Origin: Siphonodentalium dalli
Lineage: Eukaryota; Mollusca; Scaphopoda; Gadilida; Siphonodentaliidae
Assembly: GCA_032622095.1 (NCBI GenBank)
Contig: CP136062.1
Location: 154,750,875-154,814,874, forward strand
DNA: 64,000 nt
Reading direction: 5' to 3'
The translations under genes and the position numbers were made by a program. Below the pieces are notes generated by a model, which worked only from the letters and a program-made list of their open reading frames with translations, was not told the origin of the DNA and did no database searches. Below, in pieces: positions 10,572-20,950 of this stretch. How positions within the stretch are numbered: position 1 is the first letter of the stretch; every line of letters starts with the position of its first letter.

Positions 10572-13500
10572 TTTACTTTTACTTTAAACATATTTTAATG
10601 TATTTAGAAACAAAATATACATAGGGATCAGGGCACAAGTTACAAAACTTACAAACTTGCCCCTCTCCTAATACAATCATGGAACATACATAAAAATACA
10701 TAGCAGATATAGCAAACTGTTTATAAAGAAGAGTGCAGAGTGTGTGTGCTGCGGATGTCGGGTTTCCATCTGTATTCCAATCTCGGTTATGAAGAAAACG
10801 CTAGAACTCAGTGAGTTGAAAGATGAATAGCGAAATTTACCATACATGGGTTTGTTCAAAACGCTCTGTTTTAGCTATAAAAGATTGAGTAATGCGGAAA
10901 AGAGTAGTGTTCTTTTGATTTGATATACCTTTTACCCCATATAAGAAATGATTTGCTTCTAATGATTGAAAGCCATTAATACTTAAATTTCGGTAAAAGT
11001 CAATTCTCTGATCTACAAATAAAGGGCAAACATGAAAATAGTGATTGGCGTCTTCAATGTCTAAGTTACAGGGTCATATAGGCGAATCTGATATGTGATT
11101 ATCAAACATATCCGAACGGAGATCACTACACTGATTCCGAATTTTACAGTGTATTGTATTAATTTTCCTTTTTCCTGTATAAAAATAAGAGGGTGGTTTT
11201 ATTATTGAATCTATAATCCCTAAATTGGCTTTGAAATCGGAAATAGAGGTTGCATTGATTACATACACAGGTAATTTGTTCCATTCCAGAACAACAGATG
11301 GGAGAAATGACTGTTTAAAATGCTCAGTGTTAGCGAAATAGGAATAAAATTTATTTGGAAATCTAAGATTATAATCCGATCGTTCTCTGGAGCGTGCCGG
11401 TAGGAGATATGTCAGATACAAAGGGGCGTCTTCATTGATAATTCTGTAAATTGCTTACAAATGGCGATGTTGCCTACGCCTGTGTAGTGTCCGCCAACCT
11501 ACCTCAAGCCATAACTTGTTAAGTGATACTGAACGATTTAGGCCGGTTACGATTCTAGCGGCGTCTTTATGTATTCGGTCGAGTTTTTCCAATAAGTAAT
11601 CGGGTGCTGAATCCCATACGACGTCAGCATAATCCAAAATAGGAAGGATATACGCATTGTAATTTTTTTCGAGTGTCTTTCTATCGAGATCGTTTTTAAA
11701 TTTCCTCAATTGTGATAGTCTAGAGGCAGCTTTGTTTGCTGTGTATTCTATTTGTTTGTTCCATTTTAAGTTTGATTGAAATTCAAGGCCAAGGTGCTTA
11801 TGCGATTCGTTAAATGAAATAGTTTCGTCCTGGAATATTAAATCTGGGGAATTATCTTGAGGCACGAATGAGAAGGATATTGCCTTGGTTTTCTTGGGAT
11901 TGAACGAAACTAACCAGTTGTCTGCCCATAGACTGACCCTTTTGAGGTCCTCGTTTAGTTCTGATTGTAGGATGTTAAGATTGAAGTGAGAAGCTGTGAG
12001 ACATGTGTCATCAGCATACATTCTAACTGTTGGTGTGAGGTTATCTGGTATGTCATTAATGTATATTAAAAATAGGAAAGGCCCAAGGATTGATCCTTGG
12101 GGAACACCCGCTGTGATGGTTTCAAAATCAGAATAAGTGTTATTGATTCGGACCCTTTGCTTCCTGTTAGTGAGATAGTCCTCCAGCCATTTAGAAAGCG
12201 ACCCTGTTATCCCATACGCGGTAGTTTTGGCAATCAACCCTCTGTGCCAGACTCTCTCGAAGGCTTTAGAGATATCACAAAATACTGAACAAGTGTATAA
12301 GCCTTTGTCGAGTGTCTGACACAGCTGGTGATAAAGATCAATCATTTGGAATGTAGTGCTGTGTTTCGGAACGAAACTCGACTGATTTTGGAATAGGAGT
12401 TTATTCTCATCGAAAAAGGACGAGATTCTCTTTAGAACTAACTTTTCAAGAATTTTACCCAGGCATGGTAGAAGGGAAATTGGTCGGTAATTAGCGCTAT
12501 CTGCGGAATCTCCATTTTTAAAGATAGGAATCACATTGGCTTTCTTCCACTGTGATGGGAACTTTCCCGTTTGTAGAGATTTTTTTAAAATTAAGAAAAG
12601 AGGGTGGGCTATAGCGTTAGCCGTGCCGTGGAGCATTTTTGGACTAACTCCGTCATAGCCATAGGCTTTGTTCGTTTTAAGTGATCTGATCGCAGATATG
12701 ACATCATCGACTGAAAATTTAAGTTCTGATAATTCTTTATTGCATCGTGAACTGAAATCAGGTAGTTTGTGATCTTTCTGGTCAATCGTGGAATTTGAGA
12801 GGAATTTTGTATTCAGGCACTCGGCTTTTCCCAAATCGTTTGAGACAAAAGATACACCATTGACTTTAATATCTCCATCCGTAGAATAAATAGGTGGTAT
12901 TTTTTTTATCTTCTTTTTGTTCAAAAGAAAGTTGATGAGATGCCAGAATTCACGGGGCGAAGAACTGTCATTTACCCTATCTTCGATATTGTTTTCAAAT
13001 TTGGCTTTCGCATACTTTTTCATGTTGTTGACTTTGTTCCTCGATTTTTTGTATTTTGTCCAATTATTTTCAGTGCCAGACTTGATGGCGACCGATCGCA
13101 ATCTATCTCGACGTCGAATCTCACGTCGGATGTCGCTATTGAACCAAATTTTGTCTTTCGATCTTATCGTAACTGTAGTTTGTGGTATAGTGATTCGCAT
13201 TATTTCAAAGAATTTATCATAGAAAATTTGCACTACCCTATCAATGTCGTTTTCAGGCTGGAGGAGATCGTCCCAATTTATATCATTTATTAAAATTTCC
13301 GCCTTTTGGAAGTCGCCGCGATTATAGTTCCATATTTTCCTTTGGAAGGAAGGGGATGACAGTTGATCAAATGAGATGGTCGCATAAACACCTAAGTGGT
13401 CCGAAATTTCTAAGTCAAGGATGTCGGCATCCCTCACTTGAATGTCAGGGCTTATAATGATGGGGTCCAGAAGCGTCGCGGATGTAGCAGTGATTCTGGT

Positions 13501-13687
13501 CGGGGATGTAATCACATTTCTGAGTGAAAAATAGTCCGTGATATTTTTAAGTTTGGACGAGGGATCTAGATAATTTGAATTAAAATCCCCAAGTAGTATT
13601 ACTTTATGGGAAATATCTAACGCTTCAAAAATGGATTCCTCGAAGAGGGTCCAATAGTTTGGGGCACAGAAGTCCTCTGATCGGTAT
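10572..13687 (-). mobile_element. LINE-B: 5'-truncated CR1/Jockey-type retrotransposon
   Basis: This is a 3116-bp minus-strand insertion flanked by a perfect 12-bp duplication (10560-10571 and 13688-13699). The 5' end is truncated inside the endonuclease. The 3' UTR (10572-10836) has a motif set shared with LINE-C: AAACATATTTTA, GGGCACAAGTT and GCCCCTCTCC. The 12-bp duplication and 5' truncation are the expected outcome of target-primed reverse transcription. Confidence 0.92.
10837..13687 (-). pseudogene. LINE-B ORF2 remnant: endonuclease C-terminus plus reverse transcriptase
   Basis: The true protein-coding part starts at the truncation (SYRSEDFCAPNYW); the apparent Met at 13860 belongs to neighbouring MITE sequence and is not the element start. 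It contains the second half of the endonuclease (LLGDFNSN, ISDHLGVYA), a linker (RREIRRRDRLRS), the RT (NYRPISLLPCLGKILEKLV, FCDISKAFERVWHRG, GVPQGSILGPFLF, MYADDTCL) and the thumb/connection region. A frameshift near 11455-11470 moves the C-terminus to 11074-11421. An in-frame stop at about 11071 precedes DIEDANHYFHVCP, the remains of the C-terminal Cys/His motif, and the frame then runs to about 10837. It is closely related to LINE-C but clearly a different subfamily. It is inactive because of the truncation, frameshift and stop. Confidence 0.9.
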
Positions 13688-13699
13688 GACGGCCAGGAC
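13688..13699. repeat. LINE-B target-site duplication, 5' side
   Basis: Second copy of GACGGCCAGGAC; the M-family MITE sequence resumes immediately after it (CCAACCGCATCATAGCAC). Confidence 0.9.
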
Positions 13700-13848
13700 C
13701 CAACCGCATCATAGCACATTTGCAGGACCACTTGACCAGGTGTGAGTACCGTACGCTCTTTGAACGCTCCGAACGTTTTCGCTCGGATTTCTGTTGTCAA
13801 AATAGCCCATAAAGCTGTCCCACCAATGTCACACTGGAATCTATATAT

Positions 13849-14308
13849 GTGACCCGCCATATCAAATCCAGTCGTAAGTCGGGATTTTTTTTACCCTGTG
13901 CCAATGCATTCTCTTATATATGCGAGTCGACCATAGGTCGCCTCGCATATATAAGAGAATGAATTGGCCTAACAATTTTTTATCATTTTTTTTAAAAATA
14001 AATGTTTCTTACAATTTTTAGGACATAAAATAAAGAACATCCATTACCCTGCAGGGAGGCCCACACATATATAGAAGCATATAGAAGAGTGTCGTCTGCT
14101 CATGTTTGTCTGGGGCTCTGTATGGGTGAAATTATAAAATTGTTAAAGAATACAAGAAAAAATTATTAAAATTGTAAAAAATTGTTAGGCCAATGCATTC
14201 TCTTATATATGCGAGGCGACCTATGGTCGACTCGCATATATAAGAGAATGCATTGGCACAGGGTAAAAAAAATCCCGACTTACGACTGGATTTGATATGG
14301 CGGGTCAC
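13849..14308. mobile_element. 460-bp hairpin MITE (H-family, copy 1)
   Basis: The element begins GTGACCCGCCATATC and ends GATATGGCGGGTCAC, with terminal inverted repeats of about 120 bp. Each repeat contains a complete 66-bp hairpin: GCCAATGCATTCTCTTATAT...GCGAG and its complement around a short loop at ACCATAGGT. The interior is AT-rich with no ORF. A copy that is about 97% identical by eye is at 25513-25971. It is probably a non-autonomous DNA transposon; the superfamily is not established because the target-site duplication is ambiguous in TATA-rich flanks. Confidence 0.85.
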
Positions 14309-15363
14309 ATATAGCTTGCTGACCATCTTTAAAACTATTCTTAAAATCATATGCAGCCTAAATATTTGAACTTACTCCACGAAGAGCGATGTTTGTTGAC
14401 ACATCACTGTAACATTTTTGTTTACATACCAATGGTTTCAACAATCGAAATTCAGTTATTTGAGAGCTATAAATAATGGATATAAGAACAAGGTTTACAC
14501 CATATATCCATGTCATAATGGCGATGTCTGTACATATTTATTCATTTTGTTTTACACATCTACCCTCTGTGAGTGCATTTTGTCCCTTTAACCCTTCCAC
14601 GACTGGAGGCTCCTGAAATTTTGCGAAAACCTTGTGCCAATGCATTCTCCTATATATGAGAGTCTCCCACAGGGAGCCTAGCATACATGTATATAGAGGA
14701 TCTCCAACGAGTTATGTTGGGATATCTGATTTTATGAAACGTGTTTGATAAATCTGATTCACAACGAGTCGTATGAAGCTGCAAAATGCATACATATACA
14801 TCGTTGGCTGAGACGCTTCATAACAGTATACACTCGCTATGTGGCTGGCGACGATAAATATAGTTCCCCAATTTGCCTCTTTGTTGTGTGTCTATTTTTC
14901 GTAGTGCAACGAAGTTGGACAAGAATTTATCTTTAATGAACAAAGCAATCATTTTTGCATTTCTGGTGTTGGTGTCATGCGCGGCTTTTCGAAATAGTAT
15001 TAATCCGCCCGAATCAACGTAAAGATGCGCGGTCATTTTGTTGGCGCGATGACAAGTAATATGTAACTATTGAGATATAGGGAAATATGTAATGACTTTT
15101 TAATGATATAATATGGGTTTCATGTGATATATATAAGATAATAGATTTGGCTAACAATATTTACATTGATCATGTAAGCCAGTGTATTCTATTATATATG
15201 AGGGGCTGCCTCTGTGTGACTCGCATATATAAGAAAATGCATTGTAACAGGATTTTCGCAAAATGTTTATTTATTTTTGCACATATATTGAGTGCCTTTG
15301 GTCCTTTAACCCATTATTTACTAAATACTCGCGATGTTTGTGGAAAAGACAATTCATAAATCT
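14309..15363. other. Intergenic, two degenerate H-family remnants
   Basis: About 14588-14710: TTAA then CCCTTCCACGACTGGAGG, AAATTTTGCGAAAACC and a decayed hairpin (GTGCCAATGCATTCTCCTAT, then the complement ATACATGTATATAG). About 15120-15260: another decayed hairpin (AAGCCAGTGTATTCTATTAT ... ATATAAGAAAATGCATTG). No gene is supported; short frames here are repeat shadows. Confidence 0.5.
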
Positions 15364-15830
15364 AGATCATAGCAAATCACGCAGCAATTCCTATACCGAA
15401 TACCATAGTAGATCACGAATCATTTCATACATCCACGACCACAGCAAAACGCGAAGCATTTGATGCATCCCCGACCATAGCAAATCGCGAAGCAATTACT
15501 ATACCCAAGACCATAGCAGAGCACGAAGCATTTCATACATCCACGACCATAGCAAATCGCGAAGCATTTCATACATCCCCGACCATAGCAAATCGCAAAG
15601 CAATTCCTCTACCAAAGACCATATAAAATCACGAAGCAATTCATACATTTAAGACCATAGCAAATCACGAAGCAATTCATACATCCACGACCATAGCAAA
15701 TCGCGAAACAATTCCTCTATCAAAGACCATAGCAAATCACGAAGCAATTCCTATATCCAAAACCACAACAAATCACGAAGCAATTCATACACCACGACCA
15801 TAGCAAATCACGAAGCAATTACTACATGAG
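15364..15830. repeat. Minisatellite, unit about 36 bp, about 13 copies
   Basis: Degenerate tandem copies of GACCATAGCAAATCACGAAG followed by CAATTCATACATCCAC. Alternating variants (CAATTCCTATACCAAA versus CATTTCATACATCCCC) hint at two unit subtypes. Confidence 0.88.
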
Positions 15831-15965
15831 CCGTATAATTTAGCAATTATCAGCTGTCACACCCTGTTGTCATGACAGGCGCAATACAATTTTAGCCTGT
15901 TAGTTCATACATTTTGTCAATCAACGAAATGCCACAGTAAATACCAATTTATGTACATTAAAAAA

Positions 15966-16036
15966 CTGATTCACCCCTGGTTGAGTGGTCCTGCTAATTT
16001 GATATGATGCTGACGGGTCCTGTTGAAGTGCTATTT
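15966..16036. mobile_element. Left end of an M-family MITE, cut by LINE-C
   Basis: CACCCCTGGTTGAGTGGTCC followed by TGCTAATTTGATATGATG and CGGGTCCTGTTGAAGTGCTA is the M-family left terminus. LINE-C 3' sequence starts directly after it (TTTAAACATATTTTA). The missing continuation (GGTAGGGCACACTGATGCCG) appears at 23237. Confidence 0.65.
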
Positions 16037-16287
16037 TGTTTAAACATATTTTATTGTAATATAATATTACACAAGGGATCGGGGCACAAGTTTTAACAAC
16101 TTAAGTCCGCCCCTCTCCCATATACATTTTAACAAATACAAAGTAGATGACATAACATATATACAGGGTGATGTATGGTGTGGTTGTGATTGCTGTCAGT
16201 CCTATCCTGCTTTTGAAATTTCATCTGAGGTAGTCAACATTTGTAACGCAAAGGAGGATCTCGCCTATATTTGTTAGCGGAGGGGGC
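16037..16287 (-). other. LINE-C 3' UTR
   Basis: On the minus strand this follows the ORF stop and ends near TAAAATATGTTTAAA. It shares blocks with the LINE-B 3' UTR (10572-10690) and a fragment at 52548-52650: AAACATATTTTA, the GGGGCACAAG block and GCCCCTCTCC. Conserved 3' ends are the part recognised by LINE reverse transcriptases. Confidence 0.75.
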
Positions 16288-19200
16288 CTAATTAAAACGT
16301 TTCGTTGATGAAATGTATGAATAAACAAAATGGAAAAGAATTTCATTGCGTCGATTCGATTCTGATGATATCCCTGTGAGTAAGGAGGAAATGTTAGATA
16401 TTATAAATTGGTGGGCTGCAATCTTATTGAAGAGTTCGCATCTTTCGGTAGCATACAGGGGGCACTCAAAGAAATAATGAAAGGCATCTTCGACTTCGTA
16501 TCCACATGTGCATTTAGAGGTATCAGAGATAAAATTGTTGCACATATCTGATTTTAATTCACTACAATAGTTGCGAATTCTGCAGTGTAAAATGCTTAGT
16601 TTTCTTGGGCCATTAATAAAGAATTGGGGAGGTTTCGTGGGCGGGTCAATTAATTTCAAATTCATCTTAAATTCAGGAAGAGTACTTACATTTGTAATAG
16701 GCTTTGGTAGTTTATTCCAGGATAACGTACTTTTAGGTAAATAAGAGTTTCTGAAATGTTCTGTATGCGAACGGTATGAATAGAATTTGTCAGGTTCGCG
16801 CATATCATATCGATTACTGGCAACTTGTCTTGATCGGGGTGGCAACATGAGGGTGAGGTAATTGGGGACTTGGTTGTTTATTATTTTAAACATGGTGTGC
16901 AACTCGTGGAGTTCTCGTCGAATTTCAAGCCTTGACCATCCTACTTCGTCAAACAATCGATTTATATCTACGGAACGCGTTAATCCTGTTACTATTCTTG
17001 CAGCATCCTTGTGTATGTCATCGAACTTTTTTAATAAGTAATCTGTTGCTGTGCCCCACACTACATCGGCATAGTCTATAATAGGTAATATATATGCTGT
17101 GTATATTTTTTCAAGCGACTTTCGGTCTAGGTCGTACTTCAGTCTTCTTAATTGTGAGAGACGAGATATTGCTTTGTTTGCTATTGTATTTATATGAGTG
17201 TTCCAGTTTAGATTCGATTGTATTTCAAGTCCAAGATGTTTGTGTGAGTTTGTAAATAATACATTTTCTTGTTCGAATTTTAAATTCGGGGTCACGTTGT
17301 TATTTGTAAGGGAAAAGGAAATTGCCCTAGTTTTCTTTGGGTTAAATTTAACTAGCCATTTATTTGCCCAGTCTGCGACTCTTTCAAGGTCATCGTTCAT
17401 GTTCTTGGTTAGGATATCGATGTCATAATGGGTAGTCATAAGGCAAGTATCGTCCGCGTACATTCTTGTGGTTGCATTAATGTGATCAGGGAGGTCGTTT
17501 ATGTAAACTAAAAATAGGAAAGGGCCAATAATTGAGCCTTGAGGGACACCCGCTGGGATAACTTCAAAATTTGAGAAGGAGTTGTTCACTAAGACCCTTT
17601 GTTTGCGATTGAACAGATAATCTTTTAGCCATTCTAAGAGATTTCCAGAGACTCCATATTGTTCCAATTTATATAGCAGCCCCCTGTGCCATACTCTCTC
17701 GAATGCCTTTGATATATCAAAAAATACTGCACTTGTATAGAGGCTGTTGTCGAGACTATGGCACAGGTTGTGATATAGTTCTATTAACTGGTATGTTGTA
17801 CTATGGCCAGGGAGGAAGCCAGACTGGTGATTATATAACAAATTATTTTCCGTGAAGTATGTCATAATATGTTGTATGACCACTTTTTCGAAGATTTTGC
17901 CTAATGTCGGAAGGAGAGATATTGGACGGTAATTTGCGGAATCGGCTGGGTCGCCTTTTTTGAAGATAGGGATGACGTTTGCCTTTTTCCAGGTCATTGG
18001 AAACTTACCAAGATCCAATGATTTTTTATAAATTATTAATAGGGGGATTGCGATATTTTCGGCAGTACTATGCAACATTTTTGGGCTGATGCTATCGTGA
18101 CCATACGCCTTATTTAAATTTAATGATTTTATAGCGCACACGATACTTTGATATGTGATTGGGATTTCGGATAGTATGTTATTGGATCTACGAGGGAAAT
18201 AAGGGAGATTTTTGGCATCGTCTTGTATAGTGGCATTAGAAATGAATCTTGCGTTGAGACACCTAGCTTTTTCATAATCATCGGTTGCATATGATTTCCC
18301 TTCCATTGATACGTTGCCATTGGGGCTATACAGAGGTGGGGTATTCGTAGATTTCTTTTTGTTAAGTAGATAATTCATAATATGCCAGAAATCGCGGGGA
18401 GTGGGGGTTTCATTTATTTTCTCCTCAAGTTTAGTTTCGAATTGCGATTTTGCATACTTTTTCATGTTGTTAACTTTATTTCTAATATCCTTGTATTTTC
18501 TCCAAGTGTGCTCTGAATTTCGTTTGAGTGCTATTGATCTGAGTCTATCGCGACGTCGTATTTCTCTCCGTATGTCGGAATTAAACCAGAATTTGTCCTT
18601 TGTCCTTATCGTCACTGTCATTTTGGGGATTGATTGTTCCATTATTTTAATAAATCTCTCGGTAAATAAGCTTACTGCATCGTTTATGTCATTTACTGGT
18701 TGCAGCAATTCATGCCATTTGCTCTCATTTATTAAGATATTCGCTTTTTGAAAATCTGCATTTTTATAGTTCCAGATAGTTCTTGTGAAAGAGGTCGCAT
18801 GCAATTGATCAAATGAAATTGTCGCGTAAACAGCGTAATGATCAGACAATTCAAGATTTAGAACGTCAGCGTCCCGGACACTCAAGTTATTACTCACGAT
18901 TATAGGATCGAGTAGGGTGCTGGTTCTAGTGGTAACTCTAGTTGGGGTTTTTATTACGTCCTTAAGTGTATAGAAATCAATAATATTTTTGAGTTTGGAA
19001 GTGGGGCATAGTAGATTGGAGTTAAAATCTCCAAGTAGAATTATATTTTGGGAGACATCTAGTGCCTTAGATATGGACAAATCTAGCAGATCCCAATAGT
19101 TCGATCGGCAATATTGATCTGATCGATACGATAAGCATAGCAAAATATGTTGTGATTTTGAGACAATGTCAAACCATAGCATTGAAGAAGTATCGGTTTC

Positions 19201-19680
19201 TAAATCGTTTCTCCTTTTGAAGACCAGATGAGAGGAGACGTATACGCATAGTCCACCGCCGTAGGAATCTCGATCAAGTCGGATAGGGGGACTGAAATTA
19301 TCAATCTCTAGTCTATCGGAGGGGTAAGAGGGGTCAAGGTGAGTTTCGGTGAAACATAGGATATCGAAGTCATTTATCATATCGGCTATCTTTTCCAGTT
19401 TATGTCTTATGCTCCGTACATTATAATGGAATACTGTTAATGTGTTGCCTTCGTGTACAGTTTTATGGCTTGGGCTGGGCCCTGGGTTGCTGTGTACCGA
19501 TCCGGAGCATAACAAAAGCATTGATATGACCAGAAGAATTAGAGGGAGATTTATTCTTAATCCTTGAGGTATCTTATAAATTCTATGGGTTTTCGTACTT
19601 AATGGTGAGTGGCGAGTAGAAAGCCTCCCTGAATTGAATACGCCAGTCGCGATGCGGTGCTGCAGTGGCGATATTCCCAT
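16288..19680 (-). CDS. LINE-C: intact endonuclease/reverse transcriptase polyprotein
   Basis: This is a 1130-residue uninterrupted frame of a CR1/Jockey-group LINE. Residues 44-60 are a hydrophobic, signal-like stretch ending in SGSVHSNPGP (59-68), which resembles a 2A ribosome-skipping site but lacks its Asp and Glu. The APE endonuclease follows (about 80-290), with Asn86 (NVRS), Glu112 (TETH), Asp218 (GDFN) and Asp280-His281 (SDH) in place. A basic linker (RREIRRRDRLRS, 371-382) leads to the RT (about 560-830): NYRPISLL, FFDISKAF (Asp655), GVPQGS and YADD (741-744). The C-terminus has CTCG...HYFFEC (Cys1057, Cys1059, His1068, Cys1073), a nucleic-acid-binding motif common in the group. All key residues are present, so activity is possible. 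An in-frame stop lies immediately before the ATG. No convincing ORF1 was seen upstream. Confidence 0.92.
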   Translation of the reverse strand: MGISPLQHRIATGVFNSGRLSTRHSPLSTKTHRIYKIPQGLRINLPLILLVISMLLLCSGSVHSNPGPSPSHKTVHEGNTLTVFHYNVRSIRHKLEKIADMINDFDILCFTETHLDPSYPSDRLEIDNFSPPIRLDRDSYGGGLCVYVSSHLVFKRRNDLETDTSSMLWFDIVSKSQHILLCLSYRSDQYCRSNYWDLLDLSISKALDVSQNIILLGDFNSNLLCPTSKLKNIIDFYTLKDVIKTPTRVTTRTSTLLDPIIVSNNLSVRDADVLNLELSDHYAVYATISFDQLHATSFTRTIWNYKNADFQKANILINESKWHELLQPVNDINDAVSLFTERFIKIMEQSIPKMTVTIRTKDKFWFNSDIRREIRRRDRLRSIALKRNSEHTWRKYKDIRNKVNNMKKYAKSQFETKLEEKINETPTPRDFWHIMNYLLNKKKSTNTPPLYSPNGNVSMEGKSYATDDYEKARCLNARFISNATIQDDAKNLPYFPRRSNNILSEIPITYQSIVCAIKSLNLNKAYGHDSISPKMLHSTAENIAIPLLIIYKKSLDLGKFPMTWKKANVIPIFKKGDPADSANYRPISLLPTLGKIFEKVVIQHIMTYFTENNLLYNHQSGFLPGHSTTYQLIELYHNLCHSLDNSLYTSAVFFDISKAFERVWHRGLLYKLEQYGVSGNLLEWLKDYLFNRKQRVLVNNSFSNFEVIPAGVPQGSIIGPFLFLVYINDLPDHINATTRMYADDTCLMTTHYDIDILTKNMNDDLERVADWANKWLVKFNPKKTRAISFSLTNNNVTPNLKFEQENVLFTNSHKHLGLEIQSNLNWNTHINTIANKAISRLSQLRRLKYDLDRKSLEKIYTAYILPIIDYADVVWGTATDYLLKKFDDIHKDAARIVTGLTRSVDINRLFDEVGWSRLEIRRELHELHTMFKIINNQVPNYLTLMLPPRSRQVASNRYDMREPDKFYSYRSHTEHFRNSYLPKSTLSWNKLPKPITNVSTLPEFKMNLKLIDPPTKPPQFFINGPRKLSILHCRIRNYCSELKSDMCNNFISDTSKCTCGYEVEDAFHYFFECPLYATERCELFNKIAAHQFIISNISSLLTGISSESNRRNEILFHFVYSYISSTKRFN

Positions 19681-20950
19681 TTAGGTTGGAAAAAGGAACA
19701 GTTTCGGCGGCACCGGAGCGAGACTGGCGTACATTGGATACAAATATTTAAATATGTCGTGTTGGAGCGGATGGGAGGATGACAGCGCAAAGTGGAAAAT
19801 GTGATTGTCGGATATCAGTATCGGCCTATTGTTGATAGAAAACATGATGAAAACATGAACAAACATGAGAGAAACATGAGAATAATAACTGTACATAATA
19901 ATGGTGTGAATTATGAGGTGAAGATGTATCAATAACATGTGAAGTATGCATAGACCGGGTCGAGTATTTCGTTTTGGAACGGGAAGGAGAAAGTTATTGT
20001 GTCGCTTTGGGTCTCGTATTTTGAAAGATCGAGGCCTATAATTGAGCTTCATATGCTGAGCCATTGATATATAAAATGCGATGTACAGAGGCGGCCGAGT
20101 ATGGCAGAATACATTAATATGCATAGGCCTACCCGGACTTGTCCGCAAAGCATACGTTAGTTCAGACCGCGAGGATAATTTTTCATGAGCATTCCATTTT
20201 GACGAGGCTAGTGTTTGTTTGTGCTTCTGGGCTCCCGTAGTTTTGTCTACTCGGCAGTTAAATTGGCTGAAAGAGTGATCATGCCACACCACTGTGCCAA
20301 CGACCTTGGCCTTGGTATAGAGTGCCGAATTACACTCACATATTAGATTTTGTTTTGCAAAAAGTATTACTAGGTATTTCAGCATATGCCATGCTTCAAA
20401 CGCATAGACAAACGCTGAAGACAAACTTGTCGATCAGTACTAATTGATGTGCTGATCTTTCGATCCAACCTCACGTGGCGAGGGGACTGAACTATGTTTG
20501 CAGCTTGCTTTCGATCACTATACCGTACCAAGGGGAAAAACTCTATCTTACATGTCTGAAAGTTGGTAGTGTGGCAAGATCCTACTGTCAGCGTTAATTT
20601 GTTGTGACTTTTACCACGTGATTTCAAAGTTCACGAGTGCTGGACCATTGTTGGATTTCTTTGAAATGTTAAAAAAGTTCAGGTCGAGTAAGTAATTCAG
20701 GCCTGGATATTAAGTAATGTTTATTGCTGACCTCACACGTATTACATGTGACGCAAGTGTGTGCCTCTGTAGCAAGTATATGTTAGAGAGCCCAAAGCGA
20801 CTTAAAATTTGTAGGTTTCTGTGCGATAGAAAATGGATGAATACAGTATGCAGTGGAAATTGTTGGTGTGGTGACTTTGTCGCGGGGGTGTTGTGACTTG
20901 TAGTCAGCTGCAGGTCAATCAATCTTTGCCAATCAGCTGATGTCAGTATT
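19681..20950 (-). other. Upstream region of LINE-C (putative 5' UTR)
   Basis: A 247-codon frame (19681-20424) is in the same frame as the LINE-C ORF and ends in TAA directly next to its ATG. Its sequence (His/Leu-rich, no cysteine-finger or RRM signature) does not look like a known LINE ORF1, so I treat it as leader rather than a protein. The 5' boundary of LINE-C was not located. Confidence 0.4.

Larger units (their letters stand above)
5076..10691. repeat. Tandem duplication, 2808-bp unit, two copies
   Basis: Copy A (about 5076-7883) and copy B (about 7884-10691) align end to end at a constant offset of 2808 bp. The junction reads ACATACAT|ATGTACAAA; the left outside flank (GAGCCA before ATGTACA) and right outside flank (AAAAATACA after ACATACAT) differ, and only about 1 bp is shared at the breakpoint. 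I saw only about four substitutions: 5296/8104, 5297/8105, 5743/8551 and 7700/10508. The unit carries the start of LINE-A ORF2, all of ORF1, its 5' region, MITE halves and the last 120 bp of LINE-B. It could be a very recent duplication or an assembly duplication of two haplotypes. Confidence 0.93.
10168..13747. mobile_element. M-family MITE interrupted by LINE-B
   Basis: The left end (GTACCACCCCTGGCCGAGTGG, about 10176 on) and right end (GACCACTTGACCAGGTGTG, about 13725-13744) are inverted repeats, with matching subterminal blocks on both sides: GCAAATGTGCTATGATGATG on the left, and CATCATAGCACATTTGC on the right. The right end is separated from the body by LINE-B, which landed at 10571/13688. 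With LINE-B removed the MITE is about 460 bp. Confidence 0.72.

Noticed and set aside
13700-13860. N-terminal 54 residues of the 801-codon LINE-B frame as an authentic protein start
   Set aside because: This part translates MITE sequence on the far side of the LINE target-site duplication; the LINE coding sequence begins only at about 13687.
19681-20424. 247-codon frame as LINE-C ORF1
   Set aside because: No RRM, zinc-knuckle, PHD or esterase signature and a composition like non-coding AT-rich DNA; kept only as a low-interest finding.
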